A DNA stretch of 47,349 nt, from assembly GCA_015680685.1 (NCBI GenBank), contig MNCI01011963.1, forward strand, positions 164,125-211,473. Reading direction: 5' to 3'. How positions within the stretch are numbered: the first letter of the stretch is position 1; every line of letters starts with the position of its first letter. The stretch comes from Gnetum montanum (lineage: Eukaryota > Streptophyta > Gnetopsida > Gnetales > Gnetaceae). This document shows, piece by piece, positions 10,329-21,845 of this stretch. Both the position numbers and the translations under genes were made by a program. Under the pieces are notes generated by a model that was not told where the DNA came from, searched no databases, and saw only the letters and a list, made by a program, of their open reading frames with translations.

Positions 10329-11560
10329 CAAATATAAGCAATATGTGAATTTTTTCCCTTGGGGAATGAGGCTTTGAACACTTATGAGGCATTTTTTAGC
10401 CCCAAAAGTATAAAGTACATGAAATTGCCCATTGTGGATTACAATTATCACATTTATAATGAAAATTTGCCTTGGGTTTCATGGGGTGAAAGTTACCTTA
10501 TGAAGATTTGGTTATAACATGCAAAATTCTATGGTGTTTCAATGCTCTCAATACTTTTCTACTTACTTGAGTGCATGAGTGTTTTCATGGATTTCTTACC
10601 ATCTTGTGTTGACTACTAATAGGAAGTTAATAAGTCTTTGCATGGTGTGGTTCCCATCCAAAAAATTCATAAAAACATAAAATCTAAATAAAACAAAAAA
10701 GTTATGTAAATTCAAAGGACACCCCTTAGACAAAATAATGGGCTACAAGCATTGGTTATGGAACTACAAAGACATGTTACCCATGCTTGAAGGTCCTCTC
10801 TAACTAAGGCCATTTCTCACTTCCTACTTCTTTTTTCTTCTCTAATAAGAAACAATTATTGATATGTGGGAGCATTCTTGTATCTTGAGGGGGTGGAATG
10901 GTCTTAGAGTGCCAATGCAAAGTCACTGAAAGTGGTTGGTTTTGATCTAGACTAAGGATGGACCTTATCATGTCATTTAACCATAAGATCCACAAATAAC
11001 TTCATGTGACCATGATTAGGAACTCCATTCCACTTTCTTTCTCATCCATCAATGCTTTCCATAATTCACCTCACTACTAGTTTTCATGTTGTTGTTCAAT
11101 GTCGTAGTTTGATGTGTTGAAATTCTTAGGTAGATTCTTCTAGATTTGGTCGTTAACTTTTCATAACCATCAATCAACTGTGGAGCCCACATACTCCTTA
11201 GTTGAGGTTATGCAAGGGCAAAAAGGAAATAAGCCTACTATGGGGAGGACCCACTTGCATATCTCTTGGTTGGATTAATTGAGTTCCCTATTCTTAGGCA
11301 TTTTCACAATCAAATCTTCCATGCATCCCATCATGCATCCAACTATGCACTTCTTAAGGCATTTTCTCCAACACAAGTTCATTCTCCAAATTATTTCTCC
11401 ATTTTTGTAAATCTCCAAGCCCTCTTCTAGCATTTCATCATGTTCACAACTTTTCTGGCTCTCTATGGACACCAATTTCATAAAAAAACAACTCTTTGTA
11501 TTTTTCAACATATTCAAAGTGAAAAATTTTGGTCATAGGCTCCATAAACAAGTACACATC
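10329..11560. other. Noncoding spacer, no gene recognised
   Basis: A/T-rich sequence without convincing coding text on either strand; the short frames (such as 11275-11517, minus) show no recognisable domain. It lies upstream of the internal promoter of the + strand element and may be part of that element's untranslated interior, but I cannot place its left end. Confidence 0.4.
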
Positions 11561-11589
11561 AAAAGAGTCCATGTGTAAACAAGACCCCT

Positions 11590-11640
11590 TCTATGGGATC
11601 CTGTCAACATAGGGGTCAACCCACCTATATATAGGCAGTC
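11590..11640 (+). promoter_or_regulatory. Internal promoter of the + strand LTR element
   Basis: CCTATATATAGG at 11624-11635 is a perfect 12-bp palindrome containing a TATA box. The identical 12-mer occurs in the same position of the full-length minus-strand element (28951-28962). Just upstream is an imperfect dyad: GACCCC..TATG and CATAGGGGTC around a central GGATCC. Downstream leader text is shared with the other copy (GGCA.., AATTTTC.CATTT, GGGAGYTTTTTTA, AGAGCCC.AACCT). Conservation between two decayed copies argues for function while the family was active. Confidence 0.65.
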
Positions 11641-11778
11641 ACACTCAGCAATTTTCACATTTGCTTTAGAACAAGAAGGGAGTTTTTTAATTTTTTAGAG
11701 CCCAGAACCTTCCAAGAGCCATATCTTCCTAACTATTTGTTTAATTCACTCTGTTCTTTGACCCTGTCGCTAGCAAAG

Positions 11779-12080
11779 GTAAGCTCTTTGTTATGGAGAC
11801 CACAAATCTTAAATTTTTGATGAAAATTTTTTTTAAAAAAAAGTTTCTAACTCCCACAATGTTTAACAAAGAAATCAACAATAAAACATCAAATTATAAG
11901 AGTTAAAGGTTTCCAACAAGCTCCAATGACATTCTAAGTTAAAAAGCATCAAAATGATAATAAATTAATCAATCTACCATGGTCCAAACTTAGCCTAAGT
12001 GTAATCATCCAATGAGAAAGGTACTTAAATGTTATGAATTACACATTAAATGTTAATCCTTGATTATGTTATGATCATAG
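11779..12080 (+). other. Putative leader intron of the internal unit
   Basis: AGCAAAG|GTAAGC at 11778/11779 is a strong donor, and ATCATAG|ATG at 12080/12081 is an acceptor placed directly before the ORF's ATG. The minus-strand copy also has an acceptor immediately before the homologous ATG (TTGCAG|ATG, ATG at 28403-28401). Its donor position reads GCTAGTGAAG followed by AA in place of GT, apparently lost. Confidence 0.55.
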
Positions 12081-14923
12081 ATGACACCTAAAGGAAAGCA
12101 CACACAAGAAAGAGGACCATCCCAACCAAGGGACAAACGACCATGAACAGGAAGGGACCAAGAATAGCCCCATGAGTAAGCAGAGACCCATGCCATGGGA
12201 CTTGTTTAAGAGGAGCCCAAAGTGAAATCTATTTAATAGATTCTTGAACAAGTAGCCACAACAAAACAATCTCACTGACATGAGGCACTTGAACACAAAC
12301 TAAACCTTAAGGTTACCTCGATGAAAGCTTGCCTTAGGTAGATCACAAACAAGGAGGTCCAAAAATCCATGCTCAAGGAGTTGAACTTTGGATCTTTCTT
12401 GGAGTTCACACCTCTATAAGTCAAAGCTTAATTGTAGAACTCTCCCATGTGGTCCACAATCACTTCTAGGGGAAGGTGGTACATGGGCGAGACATATCTT
12501 TTCTAGAATAATTAATAGGCTAGTTCAACGGTCAAGATCAAGGACATTTCAGTCCTATTCGGTGAAAGCCATTGTAGAGGCCCTTGGATTACTAGAAACT
12601 GGAACAAATCTAACTAAGATTCCCATGTAGGTAGATCCTAGCATCAAGAAGGAATGGATGCAGCGATGTTATGGTGTCAATCATAAGGAGTTCAATGTGC
12701 TAACCACAATACAACACACATATTTTAAGATTGTGGCCTTTCACCTCAATCCAATAGTGAGGCCAAGTAAGATCACAACCTTCTCCACTCATGTATGTGC
12801 CATTCTAAGCAATAGATTCCCTATCAACCTTCCACAGCTTATCTATCTTGAGATAGAGAAGCAATTTAAGAAAAATAAACGTGGAAGGAAGACACTCCCC
12901 TTCCCATGCCTCATCAAAAAATTATGCAAGAGGAAAGAAATAACATGCTATACAAATGATGCTTTTTGACGTACTCTATCTGCTTCTTGGGCAAAGATGA
13001 TGAAGGACAAAGTGCCTACCAAAATCATCTAAGAAGAGGAGTAGTGACCACCACCTCCACCACCCACTTACAAAAAAACATTAGAGTTCCACACTACTCT
13101 TGAGCACATGCACAAGATCCAAGAGTAGCTCTTATGAGAGCAAAAGCAACAAGTAGGATCGAGTGGTGGTGATCCATCTTTGTATCATCCAACAATGAGT
13201 CACCTTAAAGAAGTGGCTCAAATGATTAGCTAGATGGAAGGAGGTGGGTCACTTTTCTCAACTCAAAGAATGTAGCTACCCACAAGATCAAATCCTAATG
13301 CCTAAGTGGTAACCATATCTCTCTCTTAACAATAAAAATTCCTAGAAATCTATGGGAATGTCACTACTTTTTTTGATGCGTCTGGAAGAGGGCAAGGGGG
13401 CAACTGTCTTGGTGATGCAACATCATGGGTAGAAGACAACAACAAAGATGGTTGTTGACGAAATTACTGATGCATTACATGTACTTGCAATGTCTACACT
13501 AGATGTTTTTCACTCAAAGATGTGCAGACATTCATAAGAATAGTTAGTGGTAGATTGAGTGCATCCTAGCATGAGGAGTTACTAAAGCGACTATTGGGAA
13601 CTGGACAACCAATTCTGGATTTTTTTGACCTTCTAGATAATATCACTATACCCAATCATAGCTGCTTGAGGTAAAGGGCAAGTGTATCATATTGGAGGAG
13701 CAACTCAAAATGGCCAAAACTAAAAACTAATGCTTGGCTGCGAAGGTTGCCGAACTTAGAGCCCACCTTCCCAATCCCATAGTACTTGGCCAAGCAACCA
13801 CAAGAGATGAAGCTTTCCAATAGCTTTAGTAGAAACTTAGACAAAGGAGTCAATAGTCTTTGATTATTCCTTAGCAGATGTAGTGACCTACAACATGTAG
13901 AAGGACTTTGATCGAAATCGCCATGAGAACAAGCACATGACTGTAGAAAACCACTACTTGTGCAATATTGATGCCCAAAAATGACAACTGTAAGATTTTA
14001 TCCATCAATAGAAATAGTAGCTAGCAAGAGTGAATAATGAATTAAAGAGATTGACAACTGAAAAAAAATATCTTCATGGAGGAAGTTCAAGCTCTTTGCC
14101 AAAAATCTACGATAGAGATAACTACTTAGAAGAACAAGGTTCTCAAATTTAAGAGAGTCAAAAATCACTACATATATCAAGTTGGTATTTAGAAAGAAAT
14201 GAATGAAAAACATTTCTAAATGAAAAAGGAAAAATTCAATGAGGCCCTCCAATAGCTCAAGGAAGGAGGCAATGTCTGGCAGCCTATCTTTGTGGGCTCA
14301 ATGACTACAACAAAGTGGAGGTCCGCATGAAAGAGCTAAAAATCAATGAGATGATGGAGTACATGGAGCTTGCCAATCTCTGTTATGCAAACCTAGTGAT
14401 GCTAACTATGTGACGGCCATGATGAAAGTTGGAGAAATAAGTGGCCAACTTGTACTTGTTGTACAAGTCAGAGTTCAAGACCGATAAGGAAACCAAGTAA
14501 AATCTTGAGATTGTCAATATTGAACTTGAAGTTCTCAAGGTAAGATTCACCAATCAATGATCAACTACTGAGAACTTGGCCAAGAGGATGAATGACTACT
14601 AGGAACTGTAGAATGCAGTCAAGGCATTCAATGTTGAATGCAAACTTTTCACTGCTTGGTTTGTCAATGTTAAGGAGCTATTCTCAAAAATGTCCTATCC
14701 TTGGGATGTTCCCACTCCAACCCACATTTAAGATGTTGCATTGATTGTGAATGATCTTAGGGAAAAGGAGGAGAAGATGAAGGCACTATCGGATGTCTTT
14801 TGTCTTCCACCAAAAGTTGTAGCCACCGTAGGACAATCACAACTACCTCAACCATCACATGCATCCAAAGCAAGAGAAGGCCCTTTGAAGCCTTAGAAGC
14901 CTCCACCAATTGGGATCGTTTGA
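12081..14923 (+). pseudogene. Element-encoded ORF: plant-transposon-protein-like region plus coiled coil
   Basis: A long decayed ORF starting right after the putative intron (MTPKGKHTQERGPS..). It is collinear with the minus-strand ORF at 25690-28403: shared text includes LNFGSFLEFTP / MNFGLFMEFTP, GRWYMGETY / GKWYLGETY, FPCLIKKLCK / FSCLIRKLCK, CYTND / GYTND, NLCYANL / NLCYTNL, and TAWFVNV..PWDV / VAWYVKV..PWDV. The part at 12600-12970 (FHLNPIVRPS..., SNRFPINLPQLIYLEIE, PFPCLIKKLC) resembles, from memory, the 'putative plant transposon protein' domain. About 13900-14700 is charged and coiled-coil-like. Many in-frame stops and at least one frameshift near 12500, so it is dead. The 3' end abuts the polypurine tract and LTR at 15131. 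Confidence 0.7.
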
Positions 14924-15130
14924 TCTTCTCCAACTTCTTCATGTCATCTGAGGAATTGCATTTGTCAGTTTTGTCATGGTGTTTAATTTTGTTGTTCTAA
15001 ACACCAAAATTTTGCAATCATTGTAAAATCGTACACTTGGGCACTCGGTTTTTGTCATGCTGTTTCTGTGTCAATAATCCCATACCTTTTAAAATTTTGT
15101 AAAGAACTCGAGGGTGAGTGGTCATTTAGC

Positions 15131-15140
15131 CGTGGGGATA
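15131..15140 (+). other. Polypurine tract of the + strand element
   Basis: CGTGGGGATA immediately precedes the LTR start TGATGAAG. The equivalent tract of the minus-strand element, GTTGTGTGGGTA, directly precedes its 3' LTR. Location right next to the LTR and purine richness support plus-strand priming. Confidence 0.55.
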
Positions 15141-15999
15141 TGATGAAGTGTCATGGTTGGTCATGTTAATGGCATGTCATCAACATGATCCCGTCGATGT
15201 GGGGTTTGATCCATTAATGTGTACCTATCAATGGGGCCCCCTATTTTCACCTATAAATGTGTGCCTTTAGCTGCATTTATCGTATCAAGTCTCATAGTTG
15301 TAGTGAAGCTTTAGCAGTTTTGTCATTCAGAAGTTAGAATATTTTCTAAGTGCCCACAATAGGAGTCAAAGAGTGTATGGATTTTTATTCGAGCACTGTT
15401 ATACCTAAGCACTGCAATGTGTGTGGCAATAAAGACGAGCTTTCTGATAAACTTTACATCACTTTGAAATAGATTAATTCTTTTCTTCATGCATTTAATA
15501 TTTTAAGCAGTTTCTTTTAATGTTTTAAGTAATTTAGTAATTAATTAATTAAGATAGATTAAATAGTGATTAATTAAAACACATAAGTATGACCACTTCG
15601 AGCATACGTGTAATGCTTGATAAACCCAGTAACGCTTAACATTTGGTACCCAGTAGCATTATATATGTTTAGAATGTGTACAGCAAGTGGAAATGGATGC
15701 CTATATTAGGATTAATTAAGTGTTGGCTAGTTAGATTAATTTAGTAATTAATTACCTTTATTCATATGTGACTTAGAACACAAAAATATAAAAATGATAA
15801 ACATCATATGTCACAGTTATACTTAACCATATCCTTGTATTCACAAGTGTAACTAGGAAGACAATGATTGCAATGGTTAGTTTCACCTCCCAAAGGCTAG
15901 TGTACTTAGAAGACTAAAGGTTCATAGAATTCGACTGGGTCATCCATGAATGCTTAGTGATTTGTATGGTTGGGCATAAAGTATACTCGCTGCTCATCA
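15141..15999 (+). mobile_element. 3' LTR of the recurrent family, 859 bp
   Basis: Starts TGATGAAG and ends GCTCATCA, matching the family termini TGATAAAT...TTATCA in the minus-strand element. Contains a TATA box (CCTATAAATG near 15263) and a poly(A) signal, AATAAA at 15428-15433, in the context GGCAATAAAGACGA also found in the LTR at the right end of the window (47315 on). The 3' part (GAATTCGACTGG..., GTATGGTTGGG) matches the LTRs at 21000, 24613 and 34256. The five bases after it are AGATC; no matching partner was found because the left part of this element is missing. Confidence 0.8.
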
Positions 16000-17020
16000 A
16001 GATCCTATAAAATATTTCATTAAAATAACATAACTATATGCCCCTATAGCCTTAAACATAACTAATCACACACATAATAAAAGTAATGTTATATTGTGAG
16101 ACCCTACGACAAGGGGTTATAGAAAACCTAATCTTTTCTTTGATGGTGTAATGCTAAGATAACTAAAACAAATTAGCACCTACAAGTTCAATGTTAATCT
16201 TACTAAGCAGTCCCTTTAGGTTTGTAGATAAGCAAAAGCCTAACCTTCTCTTTTAAAGTGGCTATGCAAGTGTTTATTAGTATGCCAATAGATGAGCTAT
16301 AGGCTAACTTTCTCTTTTTGAATGATTACTTTTAAGCTTGAACTCATGCATTACAACTTCAAAAACATTTACTTTTAACACCATTCCAAATAATGATCCT
16401 TTTGAAATGATAACTAGTATTTAAAATTTTTCATATTTGTATGCAACAATCATTCAAAAATTTTTAAAACCATAAATTTCATTGTGAAGCAACCTTGTCA
16501 TTTTACAATGCTTGCATGACTAATGGAACATTCTACAACTCACAAGTCACAAGATGAACTAGTAGGACTAGATTCAAAGTTTAGAATTGACACTCTATGC
16601 TATGTTGGAGGCATGTTCTATGCATAAATAAGGTATATTGAACCCCTCAAAAAATTTAAATAAACCAATTGTAAAATATTTAAAAATGGGAAAAATGAGA
16701 GATCATTAAAACATTTACAAGGTCAAGAATTTTGCTAGCGTTGACAATGGCATCAGTACCTATATTAATGGTGATTGACGCTCTACTTTGCTTTTGAATG
16801 CACTGTGCTTTACATCCAAATGGTGTATCAAACGAATTGGAAGCGGAAAATTAAGGATTCGCCATTCAAACACTTTTGAGTGTGTGAGTATATGCAAAGA
16901 CCATATGCAAAGACCGAACATGGGTTCATATGTAGAAATGCAAATTTAAAAATAATAAATTATTTAAATTATACTTTTATGCATTGTTTAAAATTTTAAA
17001 TTTATTAAATATTATTTTTA
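16000..17020. other. A/T-rich spacer, nothing recognised
   Basis: No convincing gene, RNA or repeat. Contains weak echoes of repeated intergenic text (for example around 16100-16330, two AACCTTCTCTTT / TAACTTTCTCTTT phrases) but no clear structure. Confidence 0.4.
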
Positions 17021-17027
17021 ACTTAAT

Positions 17028-18470
17028 TTAAATAAAAGGTATCCATGCACTTCCGCTTCCGATACGCACCGTACTTTGAAATTTTCCGACACTTCTGACT
17101 TCCCGCTGCAGAGCATAGCATAGCATCCAACTATCATTAGCAAGGAGGGTGTACAAGGCCAAGCTTATTTTTGTCCGTGACACAAGGCACCAATCAGCAT
17201 TTATTGCACCGACTCTTTCTTTTTGCTCTTTTCTGGCAATGCCCCACCTTATTTTGCCCCATCCTGCTTTTGCTTTTGCCATTTCTAGCAAAGCATTAAA
17301 GGTATTCTCTTTACTGCATAATAAACCCGAGGAAGTATGCAAGTTGCAATCTTATTCATATTTAATTTTATACTTTTATTTCGTCAACATTCATAATTTG
17401 TTGGTTTACTAATGTTGGGACTTACACAACCATAAAATGAATACACGGGCAAGAAGAAAGAATTTTCACCCTGATTTAAAAGACATATGACCTCCGTCCT
17501 AAGTCGCCATCAATTTCGTCATTTATGAGGTCAGCACATGAAGCATGAAATTACAGGATCCATGATTTAAAGGTCTGCTGTATTTGTGTCGGTAAATGCA
17601 GTGTTTTAAATCCGCCCATGATTTGCTGCTTTTCGATCCCCGTATTAGAATTTGCGTTAGTGGCAGTTGATGTTTCTTGACTTTTATTAAGAACTTTGTA
17701 TTAAATAAAAAAAACAATTGTTTCGAAAGTGTTTCTGCGACTTTTAAATACGACTTGACCTTATACGATTCTTGTTTTTCTCGATTCTGAATAAGCTACG
17801 TTAGCATACACTTACAATGTTCATTGTCATATCGTTATCAATACTTTAAAATGAAACCAACCTCTATAGTCCCGTTACTGACTTTTTAAATATCAAACAA
17901 AAGTACAGCAGTGAAATTATTTTTGCAGCGTGAAGTGTAACGTTTAGGGTTTTCAAATGTATGCATCCGTAGCATTGCTGGCTGGAAACTTATGGGTTAA
18001 TTATTAGTAATATAATGGTAAGGATTGGTATATATCAGGATCTTGAAGAATCTAACGTTATAGTGACGTTACTGGAAAATAATTATAAATCTGGGAAGGC
18101 GTGTTAAAATAGAGAATTGAGATGAGACATTGATGTGCACAAATTTTGACACTTCTTTTGATCAAAAGGAATAGGTGAACAATCAACAGCTCTGCAATTT
18201 TGATATTTTGATATTCACAAACCACCATGAAATTATATTTCCCACTAATAAAATACACTGAAAGTTAGCAAGGTTATTATGTTTTAAATTTTTCATAAAA
18301 TGAAATAAAGCAAATAATGGTATTAAGGGTATCGATGTCGTAAGACGAGTGGAAGCTTTATGAGCAGCCCCTAGTAAAAAAAGGTTAAACTTTCAAACGT
18401 AAAAAAGGAAAAGTTGTCAAATACCAAATTTTCAAAATGCAATTTATAGAATCTAAATAAAGAGAGAATT
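17028..18470. other. Low-copy upstream region of the methylesterase
   Basis: This stretch keeps many CpG dinucleotides (for example around 17055-17095, 17730-17770, 18055-18070, 18330-18350), unlike the flanking transposon DNA. A 104-residue open frame (17028-17342, minus) and an overlapping + frame exist but show no recognisable domain. I treat the region as the distal 5' flank of the gene at 19074. Confidence 0.4.
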
Positions 18471-18598
18471 GGGATGACCATAAAAAAAAATCCACAATGC
18501 ATGCATCATGATGGTCAAAGAGGTACATTACCTTCTATCATCGCTGAAAATTGGTCGGCCCCGATCAATGCCGTGGCATCCCTTAATATGCACTGTTA

Positions 18599-18655
18599 CC
18601 CAACTCGGAGAAGACTTCACAGCAGCCCAACTCGGAGAAGACTTCACAGCAGCCC
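18599..18655 (+). repeat. 27-bp tandem duplication
   Basis: Two perfect adjacent copies of a 27-bp unit (18599-18625 and 18626-18652, core AACTCGGAGAAGACTTCACA) plus three bases of a third. It lies about 420 bp upstream of the methylesterase start codon. It keeps both alternative + frames open, but no coding role is evident. Confidence 0.9.
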
Positions 18656-19073
18656 GAGGAAAGTTGAAAGTGATTATTAAACTTATTTTAATCCTGCATT
18701 TGAATTTTCTAAACCGTGTAATCGTCTCTCGTGTTTATCGAATAGCCAAGAGTTTGGTACAGGCGCAACAGGGGGCTTAGTAAATTCCGTGGAAGGAGGG
18801 CCACACATGAATACAAAATTACATAATTTGAGATACTCCAAGCAAATTAGGCAACACTGCAGCAGCATCTATGCACCTGCCTGGAGGTTTCCTTCAGCCA
18901 GCACTGTACATAAAGATATTCGACAAATGTCAACGAAATGGACTGTTCTTCAATCCGAAACCATTTCAGTATGCTATAACTCTGATAGTCAGACTCTACA
19001 TCAGCCTAACAAAATAGAATAGTTCAGGCCTTGACAGAAGTTTTGTGAGTGCAGGAGCTGAGAATTCAGGTGA

Positions 19074-20358
19074 ATGGATTCTACGAAAAAGCCTAGTCAC
19101 TTTGTGCTGGTGCATGGAGCAACCCTTGGAGGATGGTGCTGGTACAAGATCGCAGATCTTCTGCTCAAAGCTGGCCACAAAGTCTCTGCTCCTGACATGG
19201 CTGCCTCTGCAATCAATCCTAAATCTGCAGATGAAGTTAAGACTTTTGAAGACTATTCAGAGCCTCTGCTGAATCTCTTGGAGAATCTGCCTGAAAATGA
19301 GCAGGTGGTCTTGGTGGGTCATAGCTTGGGTGGATTTAACATAAGTTTGGCAATGGAGAGATTTCCCCACAAAATCGCTGCTGCAGTTTTTTTAACTGCA
19401 TTCATGCCCCTTAACGGCCATGATTTTCCGCAGTTTATGCAACAGGTTCTTTGGTTATTCACTTCACTATTTTAAGATAATTAATTTCTCTGTTACTGCT
19501 TTGTAGGCTTCGATATAGATCTTAATTTCTCTAGTTCAGGCTTCAGCTGGTTATGTTATGTGGTGATTTCAAATAATGGTTTTAACTTGAATTATCAGGT
19601 GGGTGATAGAATCAACGGGGATTGGCAGGACACGGTGTGGGAGTTTGAGAATGAGAAAGAGGGAGAAGAGCAATCCTTTTTTTACCGAATCAGGGCGTTT
19701 CTGTTCGGAAGATCCATTGTTCTCAACCGTGTGTGCCACAAAACTCCCTCACAAGTAATATTCACTCGCAACACAGTTATCACAATTTTATTCCTGTTTT
19801 GAAAATTTTGGGACAAATATCAGTGAAAGAGTTGCTTAGATCTGCAATGTTCTTTTTAAAATGTTTGGTTGGGATTTAGGATGCACTTGGATTTCATGAT
19901 ATATGACAGTAACAACAGAAACTATACATCTAAAAATCTAATCCAGATAACTGATCTTAAACCCATGTTTGTGTGTCTTATAGCTAGAAATCTATGCTAG
20001 GAGTTACTGCAAAATTTGTTAAGTCACGGGGTTGACCAAAATGTTCCGGGATGTGATATACACGAAGAAATAAAGTATTTGCTTGTGTTTACAGGATTTG
20101 GTGTTGGCAAGCACTCTGCAGAGGAAGTGCCCATTTATAAAGGAGAAATTGATACTGACGGAGAGGTACGAAAGCGTGAAGAGGATTTATGTTTTATGCA
20201 AGGATGACAACATAATACTGCGTGATCACCAGATGGAGATGATCCACAAAAACTTACCAGAAAAGGTTTATGAGATTGAAGAATCAGACCACTGTCCTAT
20301 GTTTACATGCCCAGAAAAGCTTGCTGCCGTCTTGGATGAAATATCTGCAGCCACCTAA
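19074..20358 (+). CDS. Methylesterase, SABP2/MES family (three exons)
   Basis: An alpha/beta hydrolase of the plant methylesterase family, which hydrolyses methyl esters of small hormones such as methyl salicylate, methyl jasmonate or methyl IAA; the substrate cannot be read from sequence. Exons are 19074-19445, 19599-19754 and 20095-20358, with GT-AG introns of 153 and 340 nt, giving 263 residues, a normal family length. The exon 2/3 joint gives TPSQ|DLVLAS, aligning with the family's SPEDL.LAS. Visible features: FVLVHGATLGGWCWYK (10-25, oxyanion region), GHSLGG with nucleophile Ser84, Asp214 in VLCKDD, and His242 in SDHCPMF, a complete catalytic triad. There is no signal peptide, so probably cytosolic. 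An in-frame TGA sits directly before the ATG, fixing the start. No damage seen. A hydroxynitrile lyase-type relative is an alternative activity, less likely. Confidence 0.93.
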
Positions 20359-20700
20359 CATTGTTTTTGTATTTTTTGGCTTGATTTCAAGTCAAGATTG
20401 GATGCAGTGAATGGGGTGTTTTGGATTAGTAACGAACGTTTTAGTGAATTACTTTTGCACCTTTTGGGCGGCCTTATGGGTCCCATGAAACTGCTAATTT
20501 GGAATTTGATACCTTCATAATGTAAAGGACAGATGCCGTTTTATTATTGTGAACTTGCTGTCGTTGGAAAGTGCTATGAATAGAAACAGAGACATTCTGT
20601 TCCCTCACGCATGATCCTTTATTTTAATTTAAAGATTTAAATGCTGTCAAAGTGATTGACGGACGCTTTCGTGAAAGAATAAACAATTATTTATTGTTTT
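20359..20700 (+). other. 3' untranslated region of the methylesterase
   Basis: Noncoding sequence after the TAA at 20356-20358. TTCATAATGTAAAGG near 20515 and GAATAAACAA near 20676 are possible near-upstream poly(A) elements. Nothing selects between them from sequence alone. Confidence 0.35.
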
Positions 20701-20998
20701 TTGCAACTGCTTTGCTGCGTCGACGATTCTCCATTGCGCGCTGTGCCGACGCAGAATTAAAGGCCAAAAGAGGAGTTTGAACCGTGTGGAGCTTTTTTTA
20801 TTCTTCACCACCGTGACAGACGGAGGGTTCTGTTAAAACCGGCAGTCTATTGCAAAATAATTAACATTGGCGGGGTTGTTTTTTCCGCACACAAACACTT
20901 GCCATCGCTAAGGAAAGTGTTTAACCATGGTAAGGGTTTAATTATGACCAATATTCAAATAACAATGAGAAGCCTAGTGGACACATATAACACACACT
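20701..20998. other. CpG-retaining spacer
   Basis: No gene seen. The first part is CpG-dense (GCGTCGACGATTC, GCGCGCTGTGCCGACGC near 20716-20755), then it grades into the repeat sequence before the solo LTR at 21000. Confidence 0.4.
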
Positions 20999-20999
20999 A

Positions 21000-21845
21000 T
21001 GATGAGACCTAATATGTCCGGTGACTTGGTCAATCGTCGACGAAGCCTCACTGATGCATCTCCATTGACACAATGCCTGTATTTGCCTATAAACATGTGA
21101 GCACCCATCACATATTTGGCACCATTTGGTTAGCAGTATAGTTAGACTTCTGTAGTTTTCTTTTGTAATCCTAGCAAATAGTCAGTAAATGCCCACAGCG
21201 TGGATTTGAGTCAATTGTACAATGTCTTATTCAAGTGGCATTGCACCTAGACACATTTCATGAACAACAATAAGATCCAGATTGATTCATATTCATTGCA
21301 GCACTTTAACTTAGAATAGATTTATGTTTAATACAATTTGCTTTTATATACTTAGTTAATATATACATTTTCATGCATATTAATCAATTTTGGCAGAATG
21401 AGCATGACTAGTTTTGAGCGTAAACACGTATTTGCATGGTAATCCCAGTAACGTTATTAGCTGGTTCACTGAATAGCATAACACTTGGTAATCCTAGTAG
21501 TAGATACATGAGTTCAAGACAAGTATGACAAGCTAGGCACAGACACTCATCATCTTTGGGCTAGCTTAGAATTTATTTTCTTGTTATTAATTAGATTAAT
21601 AAATTAATTTCTATATTATCATTCAATTAATTTAAGAGCTGCACAATATCAATAATAATATGCCTCACTTTGCACTAAACCATATGTGACCAAACTACTA
21701 CTAGTCCAAGTGAGACATCAACAACTTGCAATCAATGTTTAACAATCTAGATACCACACTAGTCCCATCCACAGAATTCAACTGGATTGCACATAAACGC
21801 TTGTGATTCGTATGGTTGGGGGTAAGGGCTACTCACCAATCATCA
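21000..21845 (+). mobile_element. Solo LTR of the recurrent family, 846 bp
   Basis: Starts TGATGAGACC (compare TGATGAGACG at 47006) and ends AATCATCA. Contains a TATA box (CCTATAAACATG near 21088), a degenerate poly(A) signal (AACAATAAGATC near 21267) and the family 3' region (CAGAATTCAACTGGATTGC, GTATGGTTGGGGG). No internal element sequence adjoins it on either side, so it is a solo LTR. Flanking 5-mers CACTA (20995-20999) and TGCTA (21846-21850) could be a decayed target-site duplication, 3 of 5 matching. It lies 640 bp past the stop codon of the methylesterase. Confidence 0.75.

Larger units (their letters stand above)
11560..15999 (+). mobile_element. 5'-truncated non-autonomous LTR element
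   Basis: Internal promoter, leader intron, long ORF, polypurine tract and 3' LTR in the order seen in the complete minus-strand copy. Neither gag, protease nor a 5' LTR is visible upstream within the window, where a full-length copy would have them (about 5500-9500). The left part was therefore lost or replaced. The exact left end is uncertain. Confidence 0.65.

Noticed and set aside
10117-10392. Open frames across the 48-base gap
   Set aside because: Made of N; no meaning.
17028-17342. 104-residue minus-strand frame upstream of the methylesterase
   Set aside because: No domain, overlaps a similarly long + frame, and no supporting context. Kept only as part of the low-copy flank.
18474-18780. 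Two overlapping + frames through the 27-bp duplication
   Set aside because: The 27-bp duplication (a multiple of three) keeps any frame without stops open; no family resemblance.
19560-19802. Separate 80-residue ORF in the methylesterase
   Set aside because: It is intron 1 sequence plus exon 2 read through into intron 2; exon 2 proper is 19599-19754.
20016-20207. Alternative frame over methylesterase exon 3
   Set aside because: The other frame matches the family (DLVLAS..., catalytic Asp and His).
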